This document shows, piece by piece, positions 1-5,907 of a stretch of DNA of 6,039 nucleotides. Source of the stretch: Deinococcales bacterium. Lineage in GTDB: Bacteria > Deinococcota > Deinococci > Deinococcales > Deinococcaceae. Under the pieces are notes generated by a model. That model was not told where the DNA came from and did not search any database. It worked only from the letters and a program-made list of their open reading frames with translations. Both the position numbers and the translations under genes were made by a program. The stretch covers positions 1-6,039 of the forward strand of contig JACMOA010000193.1 in NCBI GenBank assembly GCA_014378225.1. The letters are read 5' to 3'. Positions within the stretch are counted from its first letter, which is position 1, and each line of letters starts with the position of its first letter.

Positions 1-1
1 A

Positions 2-253
2 CTTTTACATTTTGTTGAACCTAATAATTATGCGATTTGGGATTCTAGAGTATGTCGCTACATCTATCAAACAGACAAGTATGTTTATAATAACATCATT
101 TACATGTCTTATCTGGAGAAATGTAGACATTTCTCCAAGCTTCCTGAGTTTGGAGAATTTTTTGACCTGGTGAGCGCGCAGTTTCCTTTCGCTATCTCAC
201 ATATGCGTGCTCTGGATGTAGTGATGTTCACGGGTGGTTCACGCTCGAGTTGA
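2..253 (+). CDS. C-terminal part of an uncharacterised protein, 5' end outside the window
   Basis: An open frame runs from the first bases of the window to a TGA at 251-253, giving 83 residues without a start codon, so this is the 3' end of a longer gene. The visible protein begins LLHFVEPNNYAIWDSRVCRY and contains a W-D-S-R-V motif near residues 13-17, an aromatic Tyr/Asn-rich stretch, and a final helix-like segment with HMRALDVVMF (about 68-76). A 'HF..P...IWDSRV.R' motif followed by a C-terminal 'LRA.D.VMF' segment reminds me of conserved hypothetical proteins found in accessory regions, but I cannot name the family and assign no function. Base composition is about 38% GC, far below the downstream genes, which suggests recent acquisition. 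It carries a long inverted repeat inside the frame. One CTCGAG palindrome (244-249) encodes its last Ser-Ser. That this frame is a real gene is supported by its uninterrupted length in AT-rich DNA and its protein-like composition. Confidence 0.7.
   Translation, partial: LLHFVEPNNYAIWDSRVCRYIYQTDKYVYNNIIYMSYLEKCRHFSKLPEFGEFFDLVSAQFPFAISHMRALDVVMFTGGSRSS
114..137. repeat. Perfect inverted repeat, 11-bp arms, 2-base centre
   Basis: The left arm TGGAGAAATGT (114-124) and right arm ACATTTCTCCA (127-137) are exact reverse complements, separated only by AG. The repeat lies inside the AT-rich partial gene and is translated as LEKCRHFS, so it is either a coding coincidence or a recognition or cruciform site. 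The two-base centre is too small for a normal RNA loop; as RNA it would open a few inner pairs. No T-run follows, so it is not a terminator. Confidence 0.8.
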
Positions 254-279
254 AAAAACTAAAACTAACCCATCAAAAT
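250..279 (+). promoter_or_regulatory. Possible sigma-70-type promoter for the exported protein
   Basis: TTGAAA (250-255) is a good -35 match and is followed after 18 bases by CAAAAT (274-279), a weak -10 with 4 of 6 matches. The elements begin right at the end of the upstream gene and would start transcription about 40-45 bases before the ATG at 329. The gap between the two genes (254-328) holds no other obvious signal apart from a CTCGAG at 291-296. This is pattern matching only. Confidence 0.25.
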
Positions 280-328
280 ATTCCTCAACCCTCGAGCTGT
301 CCAAAATCAGTGTGCCGTCAGTGCGAAT

Positions 329-2347
329 ATGGTAAAACAGGGACTTGTGCGACGACTCACGCTTTTCTTACTCTGTTTTTTAGCGCCCCCATCATTGGCG
401 CAAGGACCCACCACCAATCCCTTTGTCTTTAACACTTCGAGACTGATGGGGACAGTACAGTTAGCTTTTACCCTCGAACAAACTACCGCTTACCTGAACG
501 GCGAAACCTTCAACTTCTCGAGTTTACCTAAATTGGTGGGCGGGCGGGCGATGGTTCCGCTGCGCGAATTTGCCGACGCACTGAATCTGGACCTGTTTAT
601 AACCGCCGAAAGTGTTCGCTTGGGCAAGCTCGAGGTCAAAAAGGATTTCAGTGCGGTTTTAATAGGGGGTCAACCCACGGATTTGCTTTCTGCTCAGTTG
701 CTCGAGGGTCAGATTTACGTATCCATCCGCACACTTTCAGATGCGCTAGAGGGCGTTTTAGGGGTTTCGAGCGATGGGCGCACCCTGACCCTGACCCTGC
801 TTTCTCAGCGTGAAGGCACCGTAGGACAGCCCCAGGCGCGGTTTTCTACCAACAAAACTACTTACGCACAAGGCGAACCCGTCCTGCTTTCGGATTACTC
901 CTACGACCCAGACGGACTGGACTTGCCTTCGCGAAAGTGGACCGGCAAGCAAGCCACCTACTTTATTGCGGGTGAGCAAACCCTTACCCTGCAAGTGAGC
1001 AATCAAAAGGGAATCTCGAGCCTGCCTTACAGCCGTAAAATCATCATCTCGAGTGAGCGGGTGGACAGCCCTCTCAGCTACGCGCTCAAGTACGCTTCGC
1101 TGGGGGGAAGTTTCCCGGACTCGAGCCTCCCCTACCCTCGCCTGGACCCACTCCCAGGTTCGCCGGACTTTACCCCACTGCTGTTCTCGGATTCGCCGGA
1201 AAACGTACCCACCCAGGGCTTGCTGTATCAGGACATCGTTTATCCGGGTGTGAATACGGCAACGCCAGGAACAGGGCGGGTTCGGGTGGTCGCCCACCAT
1301 GTCAACGGCACTTCCGGCAACGCTCGAGTGTTTGTGGTGGCCCGCAACCCGGATGCTCAGCCGCTCAGTATCCGCTCGAGCCGGTTAGGTGAAACCGCTC
1401 CGGCCCGCTTTGCCGGAACGCTGGGTCAGGCTACTTTGCTGGATTACTTTGCCGACACCGACGGGTCCACGCTTCAGGTGGGCGCGGGTCAGACCGTGAC
1501 CCTGTATTCCACCCCCATCCTGGCTCCAGGCACGGGGATGAACCTGATGATGGACCTCGAGATAGCCGCGCCCAGTTTGGGCCGCGTGGAGTTGAGTGTG
1601 CTGATGCTGAGCGACCCACTGCTGCCCATCCCAGCGGTGATTCAGCAAATTCCCACCCTGCCGCCAGACGGACGGCATGTGCGCGGAACCTTTATGGGTG
1701 CAGTGCGCCGCCTGAACGTGGACCTCAGTGGCCCACTCCCCGCCAAAGTGGTGCTGGGTGACGCCTCGGACTCGCCGCTTCAGGGTATGGACGCGCTGAG
1801 CAGAACTCCGGTGGTATTGCGTGGCAATTTTGGAATGCTGTACGAACTCAACCTACAAAATGCGGGCGGTGTAGTGGGCGCACTGGCCGCTCGAGGGGGA
1901 CTTTACAAAGGAGCTATTGCGGTCACGGACCCCCAACTCAGCCGCACCGATGTACTGCCCCTCCCGCTGTCCGGTGTCATTGCCGACCCTAACGCTCCGG
2001 TGTTGTTCCTGCGGGCTAACGGACTTCCCAACGCTGGCTCGAGCGCCCAAAATACCCTTAAAACAGGTCTGCAAAAGGTTCTGAGCACTCAGGACGCTCG
2101 AGGAATGAATTTTCAGCTTCAGTTTGTTCCGGCCAGTGGTTCGAATCTGCCGATTCACCTGATTTTTTACCGTCCAGCCAACCTGCCTTTTGCCCCAGCG
2201 CAGCCACAACCCCAGCCTTCCTCTCCCCTGCCCACAGTCCCACCTGCAAATCCATCCAACAAGCCCCTCGAGCCTACCGCACCTGCTCCCGTTCCTCCGG
2301 TCGTACCTCCTGAAGACCCCCCCTCCCATCAGCTCGAGGGGCGATGA
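329..2347 (+). CDS. Exported protein with copper-amine-oxidase-N-like domain, PKD-like segment and proline-rich tail
   Basis: This 672-residue protein begins with a clear signal peptide: basic MVKQGLVRR, a hydrophobic core LTLFLLCFLAP, and a likely cleavage after SLA (about residue 24). Residues about 53-158 match the copper amine oxidase N-terminal-like fold, with the hallmark VGGRAMVPLREFADALN (70-86) and a second half-repeat GQIYVSIRTLSDAL (127-140). This domain is a common module of secreted and envelope proteins; it is not itself an oxidase and implies no copper chemistry. Residues about 170-240 resemble a PKD-type beta-sandwich (SYDPDGL near 191-197). Residues 245-616 are beta-rich and unassigned. 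The last 50 residues are a Pro-rich tail with PQPQPQP, perhaps a wall-spanning linker. I see no catalytic motif. The ATG at 329 lacks a good Shine-Dalgarno; a GTG at 347 preceded by GGGA would still leave a signal peptide. No in-frame start lies upstream before the TAA at 266-268. Fourteen CTCGAG palindromes lie within it. A structural or ligand-binding envelope role is an inference. Confidence 0.9.
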   Translation: MVKQGLVRRLTLFLLCFLAPPSLAQGPTTNPFVFNTSRLMGTVQLAFTLEQTTAYLNGETFNFSSLPKLVGGRAMVPLREFADALNLDLFITAESVRLGKLEVKKDFSAVLIGGQPTDLLSAQLLEGQIYVSIRTLSDALEGVLGVSSDGRTLTLTLLSQREGTVGQPQARFSTNKTTYAQGEPVLLSDYSYDPDGLDLPSRKWTGKQATYFIAGEQTLTLQVSNQKGISSLPYSRKIIISSERVDSPLSYALKYASLGGSFPDSSLPYPRLDPLPGSPDFTPLLFSDSPENVPTQGLLYQDIVYPGVNTATPGTGRVRVVAHHVNGTSGNARVFVVARNPDAQPLSIRSSRLGETAPARFAGTLGQATLLDYFADTDGSTLQVGAGQTVTLYSTPILAPGTGMNLMMDLEIAAPSLGRVELSVLMLSDPLLPIPAVIQQIPTLPPDGRHVRGTFMGAVRRLNVDLSGPLPAKVVLGDASDSPLQGMDALSRTPVVLRGNFGMLYELNLQNAGGVVGALAARGGLYKGAIAVTDPQLSRTDVLPLPLSGVIADPNAPVLFLRANGLPNAGSSAQNTLKTGLQKVLSTQDARGMNFQLQFVPASGSNLPIHLIFYRPANLPFAPAQPQPQPSSPLPTVPPANPSNKPLEPTAPAPVPPVVPPEDPPSHQLEGR

Positions 2348-2373
2348 ATCTCCTACCCAGCGCTAATTTTTTA

Positions 2374-4257
2374 TCAATTTTCGGCCAGTACAATCACCAT
2401 ATCGCCCTTCTCAAAGCTCACAGGCACGAGCTTGTTGGGATTGAGCCGCACCCCATACGCGGCGGCGCTGTTGTGTGACTCGGCAGCGCAGCGGTAGCCC
2501 AGCGCGGTTTCCCCTCGAGCGGCGGCGGCCTCCACTACCGTGTAAAAGTTGGTGCTCGAGCCACGGGTGATGTACCACTCGGCGGGGCGCAGATAAATCT
2601 CGGAACCGTTTGAAGAAAAGAGATAGGAGAAAACCTCAGCAAGCCGTTTATTCTCGGAGACCTGCGAGAGCATCAGGCTAATCAGGGTGCTGCCCACAAT
2701 AAAATCGTCAACTTGGGTAATTTCAGCCAGTTCGCGGTTGCGGTTGTCCAGCATTTCGCTAATCACCTTCATCTCCACGTTCCGGGTCTCGCCCATGTCG
2801 CGCAGATGAAGCAAAGTAATCAGGGTTTTGGCGTCGGCCTGCTGAACCTCGAGCGTATCCTTGTAGGCCAGAACCATGATGTGGTCGAACAGATGGGGTT
2901 CTAGGCGCTCGAGCGTGGCCCGACGAGTGGTGTCTTTCTGCTCGAAGGTCACGGTCATGTTCTTGAAGGGTGCGAACTCAGGTTCGTCGGTATCGGACAC
3001 GATATGAACGCTCGAGCCGCCTGGAACATATTCGTTCAATTCGTGCAAGATGGTGGACAGTTCGGCATTGCAGCCTAGAATCAGGGTGCGCTCTGGGGCC
3101 TGAACCGGAATTTCCACTCTCGAGATGAACTGACGGTCTGCCTGACCTGCCGCCGCTATCTGGACAGTGCTGTCATCCTCGGCTATCACAATCAAACCAT
3201 CTCCCGCCGCAAGCGGGGTTTCAGGCTCTGGGTTGAGCCACACTTTATCGCCGCGCACCAGACCCATCACGGTGCTGGTCTGAAAGGAAAGCTGAGCCTC
3301 AAGATAGCTCTTTCCGGTCAGGCTGGGCTGCTGACTGAAATAAATCTCACTGCCACCAAAGTCGAGCAGTTCGGTGTACACCACGCTCAGTCCGCTCTGG
3401 CGGCTGGTCTGAACCATGATGCGCGAAATGACGTCGCCTGCCAGCACAAAGTGGGCTTCACCCCGCCCCACCAGTTTAGCCGCCTCCAGATTCGAGGCAT
3501 TCTGAATTTCGGAGACGATGTGAAAGGGCTTACTGCTGCGGTGGGGGTTGTTGGTCAACGCCAGTGTGGTTTTAATCACCGCCGAATCCGGGTCACTCGA
3601 GCCTTCAGTGGCCAGCACGATAATGCTGCGGGCCGCGTGAGGATTGCTGAGTTCCAGGTCGGTCAGGTCCATCGGGTCTCCGCTGCGGCAGATGATGCGG
3701 GTCTTGCCCGTTTTGGGAACTTTGGCCCGAATCGAGTCTTCCATCTCCACCTTATCCATATCGGCCAGCACCACGATAGCAGCCCTCGAGCGGCTGGCAT
3801 TGGCCAGACAGAGTTCTTTGATAATTTCAAAAACCTGCGGATTCCAGCCCAAAATCACGGTGTGGTCGGACTCGAGCACCCGTGATTTTCCCTTGCGAAG
3901 CTCTTCAACCTTGCTGTCAAAGGTACTTGAGATGATACCAATCAAGCTGGCAATCAAGATAATGCCACCCAACGTGACCACCATCATGGCCGCTCTGAAA
4001 GCCCAGCCGCTGTCTCCACCCACCGCGCCACTATCGAGCGTCCGCATCAGATTGCCCCACAAAGTTTCCGCGAAACTCTGTGGTACGGGGCCGTTTTCCC
4101 CCTGTGGAAAGATGCTTAAAAGCGTGACCAGAACAGCCATCAGCACAATAAAAATCAGGCTTGCCACACTGAGCAAACCTATCAGCGCCCCCGCACCCCG
4201 GCCCATCAGGTTGTCAAACCAATAGCGAAAGCGGGCTTGCCAGGAAATCTTCTGCAT
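2374..4257 (-). CDS. CASTOR/POLLUX-like ion channel with two RCK-type regulatory modules
   Basis: The 627-residue product has two membrane helices at about 22-50 and 88-112. Between them lies a pore segment containing MRTLDSGAVGGDSGW (71-85), which resembles the selectivity-filter region of CASTOR/POLLUX-family channels. The rest is cytoplasmic and consists of two RCK/TrkA-N-like modules. The first starts at HTVILGWNPQ (132-141) and the second at RTLILGCNAEL (390-400). Each has a Rossmann-like strand-turn-helix, and each ends in a subdomain carrying GSEIY (302-306 and 551-555), so the halves look like an internal duplication. The turn motifs GWN and GCN replace the classical GxGxxG, so NAD binding is doubtful; the plant and related proteins are cation channels whose RCK domains bind Ca2+ in known members. 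The ion passed here cannot be read from sequence. The start is well set: ATG preceded by AAAGGAG. It is transcribed alone, convergent with the exported-protein gene, and 197 bases from the exporter gene upstream. Confidence 0.88.
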   Translation of the reverse strand: MQKISWQARFRYWFDNLMGRGAGALIGLLSVASLIFIVLMAVLVTLLSIFPQGENGPVPQSFAETLWGNLMRTLDSGAVGGDSGWAFRAAMMVVTLGGIILIASLIGIISSTFDSKVEELRKGKSRVLESDHTVILGWNPQVFEIIKELCLANASRSRAAIVVLADMDKVEMEDSIRAKVPKTGKTRIICRSGDPMDLTDLELSNPHAARSIIVLATEGSSDPDSAVIKTTLALTNNPHRSSKPFHIVSEIQNASNLEAAKLVGRGEAHFVLAGDVISRIMVQTSRQSGLSVVYTELLDFGGSEIYFSQQPSLTGKSYLEAQLSFQTSTVMGLVRGDKVWLNPEPETPLAAGDGLIVIAEDDSTVQIAAAGQADRQFISRVEIPVQAPERTLILGCNAELSTILHELNEYVPGGSSVHIVSDTDEPEFAPFKNMTVTFEQKDTTRRATLERLEPHLFDHIMVLAYKDTLEVQQADAKTLITLLHLRDMGETRNVEMKVISEMLDNRNRELAEITQVDDFIVGSTLISLMLSQVSENKRLAEVFSYLFSSNGSEIYLRPAEWYITRGSSTNFYTVVEAAAARGETALGYRCAAESHNSAAAYGVRLNPNKLVPVSFEKGDMVIVLAEN

Positions 4258-4261
4258 TTAT

Positions 4262-4268
4262 CTCCTTT
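4262..4268 (-). promoter_or_regulatory. Shine-Dalgarno site of the channel gene
   Basis: Read on the minus strand, AAAGGAG is followed by ATAA and then ATG, a near-ideal spacing. It fixes the channel start at 4257 and is the strongest ribosome-binding site in the window. Confidence 0.8.
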
Positions 4269-4304
4269 ATAAAAAGCACTCATAAAACCATTTTATTACC
4301 CAAC

Positions 4305-4333
4305 ACTATACAGATAATTTTGCCTTCTTGAGC
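4305..4333 (-). promoter_or_regulatory. Possible promoter of the channel gene
   Basis: On the minus strand TATAGT (4310-4305) matches five of six bases of the -10 consensus and lies about 48 bases upstream of the channel ATG in an AT-rich stretch. The -35 region about 17 bases further upstream (around 4328-4333, GCTCAA) is poor. A second AT-rich hexamer TAAAAT lies closer to the gene and is an alternative -10. The position, right before a gene with its own strong ribosome-binding site, makes an independent promoter here plausible. Confidence 0.3.
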
Positions 4334-4343
4334 GAATAAGGAC

Positions 4344-4379
4344 AAAAAGACTGATTAGACCCCAATCTATCTCGAGTCT
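4344..4379 (-). terminator. Weak candidate terminator after the exporter gene
   Basis: On the minus strand AGACT (4379-4375) pairs with AGTCT (4352-4348), and inside it GATT pairs with AATC with a 7-base bulge on the 5' side. The outer stem is followed directly by TTTT. The stem is short, AU-rich and bulged, so stability is low, but the location about 75-110 bases past the exporter stop and before the channel promoter is where a terminator would be expected. One CTCGAG (4371-4376) lies in the 5' side of the structure; another (4425-4430) lies between it and the exporter stop. Confidence 0.25.
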
Positions 4380-4454
4380 AGCGCTCATTTAGCTCAAAAC
4401 ATCAAGTAGCCTGGAGGACCTGCCCTCGAGCGCCCGAAATTCAGCAATACAGAA

Positions 4455-5357
4455 TCAACCTCTATTTTGCGACCAAACCACCAGACCCACTGCACCCAAA
4501 ATGATAGGAATGGCAAACCACGCGCTGTTGCTAATGGTTTCGTTTCCCAGCCATGCGCCTAGAATCAGCGCCACTGCCGGGTTGACAAAGGCATAACTGG
4601 TCGCCAGCGTGGGCGCAACCCTGGCGACCAGATAAAGGTAAGCGCTGAAGGCCACGATAGACCCGAAAAAAATCAGATAAAGCAGCGCCCAGAGCGAGCC
4701 ACTCGAGGGTAAGGTCGTCAGGCGTTCTCCACTCAACAATCCCACCCCAACCAGGGCCACACTTCCGGTCAGCATCTGGGCTGCTGAGGACATGATTCCA
4801 CCCGGCATGGGCAGATGTTTGCTCCAGACCGTGCCAAAAGACCAGCACAGCGGTGCAGCGAGAGCGAACATCAGTCCCAGTGGGTTGCCCTGCAAACTGC
4901 CATCTCGAGTGAGCAAAACCACCCCAACCAACCCCAGAACCAGCCCAGTCCACTCGAGCGCTCTGGGCCACTTGCCGAACAGGCCGCTCCAGAACGCCGC
5001 GCCCAGTGGCATGATAGCCACCAGCGTAGCCGCCAGACCCGAACTGACGCCCCGCGCTTCGGCCAGTGTAATAAACCCGTTACCGCCAAAAATGAGCAAA
5101 ACCCCTATTCGCACCGCGCCCCACCACTGTGCTCGAGTGGGCGCAGGGGTTCCGCGCCACATCAGATATCCGTACAGGAGTCCGCCCGCCACAGCAAAGC
5201 GAATGCCTGCCATCAACAGCGGGGGCAGGGTTTCTACCGCAAAACGAATAGCCAGATAAGTGGACCCCCAGATGAAGTACAGTGCAAAGAGCGCCAGTGG
5301 AACGCCCCATTTGGAGAGAGCAGCAGCAGACTTCAGGCTCGAGGGAGATGATTCCAT
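4455..5357 (-). CDS. yedA: YedA-type EamA/DMT-family drug or metabolite exporter
   Basis: This 300-residue inner-membrane protein has the ten-helix, two-EamA-domain layout of the drug/metabolite transporter superfamily: EamA 1 at about 20-149 and EamA 2 at about 160-295. Diagnostic segments follow Escherichia coli YedA closely as I recall it: FALYFIWGSTYLAIRFAVE (24-42), PPLLMAGIRF (45-54), the GNGF..LAE stretch (92-100), and near the C terminus PTLATSYAFVNPAVALILG (249-267) with GNETIS (271-276). The family exports small molecules in exchange for protons; the substrate of YedA itself is not well established. The ATG at 5357 is preceded by only a weak AGG, but the reading frame offers no better start before the first helix. 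The gene is divergent from an Lrp/AsnC regulator, which hints that the substrate is an amino acid or related metabolite (inference). Five CTCGAG palindromes lie in the gene. Length and all helices look intact. Confidence 0.92.
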   Translation of the reverse strand: MESSPSSLKSAAALSKWGVPLALFALYFIWGSTYLAIRFAVETLPPLLMAGIRFAVAGGLLYGYLMWRGTPAPTRAQWWGAVRIGVLLIFGGNGFITLAEARGVSSGLAATLVAIMPLGAAFWSGLFGKWPRALEWTGLVLGLVGVVLLTRDGSLQGNPLGLMFALAAPLCWSFGTVWSKHLPMPGGIMSSAAQMLTGSVALVGVGLLSGERLTTLPSSGSLWALLYLIFFGSIVAFSAYLYLVARVAPTLATSYAFVNPAVALILGAWLGNETISNSAWFAIPIILGAVGLVVWSQNRG

Positions 5358-5426
5358 GCCTAATGTTATCTCGAGAATAGGATACTTTGCAATACGTAGT
5401 ACGGCCTAGGGTAAGCTGAGGACAAT
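5358..5426. promoter_or_regulatory. Divergent control region between exporter and Lrp/AsnC regulator
   Basis: Only 69 bases separate the two start codons, so the two promoters must overlap or lie back to back. TTGCAA (5387-5392) is its own reverse complement and could act as a -35 in either direction: towards the regulator with TAAGCT (5412-5417, long 19-base spacer), and towards the exporter with GATAAC or ATAACA at 16-17 bases. An imperfect dyad TACT (5383-5386) ... AGTA (5398-5401) surrounds it, and TACGTA lies at 5393-5398. Lrp-family proteins bind degenerate dyads of this kind and usually regulate their own gene, so this is the likely operator. A CTCGAG sits at 5370-5375 next to the exporter start. 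Individual elements are weak; the region as a whole is well supported by gene layout. Confidence 0.5.
5417..5422 (+). promoter_or_regulatory. Shine-Dalgarno site of the Lrp/AsnC gene
   Basis: TGAGGA lies four bases upstream of the ATG at 5427 (CAAT spacer), a reasonable ribosome-binding site that supports this start; the protein then begins exactly where the family's winged-helix domain usually does. Confidence 0.65.
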
Positions 5427-5891
5427 ATGGTTCAACTGGATAGCATAGACCGTCAAATTCTGCTCGAGCTTCAACAGGACTCTAAACAGACTTACGCCGA
5501 GATTGGGGAAAAGGTGGGTCTGGCTGCCGCCACGGTTCATGCCCGCGCCAAAAGTTTGGAAAAACGGGGCGTGATTGGCCGCTATGGGGCGTATGTAGAC
5601 GCTCGTGCAGTGGGTTTACCGGTTCTGGCTTTTGTGAGCATCGTGGTAGATAACGGCTCGAGTTGTACGGATTTAGGACCCCTGCTCGAGCCGTTTCCCG
5701 AAATAGAGGCGTGTCATTCGGTGGCGGGAGATGTGGACCTGCTGCTTCAGGTAAGAGTCGCCACGCCTGAAGCCCTTGAGCACTTGCTGTACCGGATTAA
5801 ACAGGTGAAGGGTGTAGCCCGCACCCGCTCGAGCGTAGTGTTGACCACTCGCTTTGAAGAGCGGCCAAAAGTTCCTCCAGCACTCGAGTAG
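5427..5891 (+). CDS. Lrp/AsnC-family transcriptional regulator
   Basis: The 154-residue product has the usual length and order of this family. The N-terminal winged helix-turn-helix starts with LDSIDRQILLELQQDSKQTY (4-23), followed by AEIGEKVGLAAATVHARAKSLEKRGVI (24-50), with the recognition helix around 32-42. A linker strand GRYGAYVDARAVGL (51-64) leads to the C-terminal RAM ligand-binding domain at about 66-142, which shows the typical GDVDLLLQVRV (101-111) and a closing strand SSVVLTTR (135-142). Such proteins form dimers, octamers or larger assemblies and respond to amino acids or related effectors; the effector here is unknown. It is divergent from the YedA-type exporter, which is its most likely target along with its own gene (inference). 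Five CTCGAG palindromes lie in the gene, the last covering the final codons before TAG. No specific orthologue can be named, so no symbol is given. Confidence 0.93.
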   Translation: MVQLDSIDRQILLELQQDSKQTYAEIGEKVGLAAATVHARAKSLEKRGVIGRYGAYVDARAVGLPVLAFVSIVVDNGSSCTDLGPLLEPFPEIEACHSVAGDVDLLLQVRVATPEALEHLLYRIKQVKGVARTRSSVVLTTRFEERPKVPPALE

Positions 5892-5907
5892 GGTTGAAAC
5901 CTTGACG

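Noticed and set aside
250..432. 60-codon TTG-start frame on the + strand with several cysteines
   Set aside because: It has no ribosome-binding site and overlaps the signal-peptide region of the exported protein in another frame. Its Cys spacing matches no family I know, and its start bases are better read as a possible -35 element.
539..799. Short tandem repeats: GGGC x3 near 540 and CCCTGA x3 near 783
   Set aside because: Each is only three units, in coding DNA, and explained by Gly-Gly-Arg and Thr-Leu codons.
758..1300. 180-codon minus-strand frame opposite the exported-protein gene
   Set aside because: It lies antisense to a protein with a clear signal peptide and domain match, and its translation has no recognisable motif.
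2317..2323. Run of seven C near the end of the exported-protein gene as a phase-variation tract
   Set aside because: It is short and lies within the Pro-rich tail, eight codons or so before the stop; slippage would change only the last residues.
3451..4225. Long + strand frames opposite the channel gene
   Set aside because: They are antisense shadows of a well-supported gene, with low-complexity composition and no recognisable domains.
4531..5351. Frames on both strands overlapping the exporter gene
   Set aside because: The YedA-type protein explains this region fully; the other frames are compositional shadows without ribosome-binding sites or family features.
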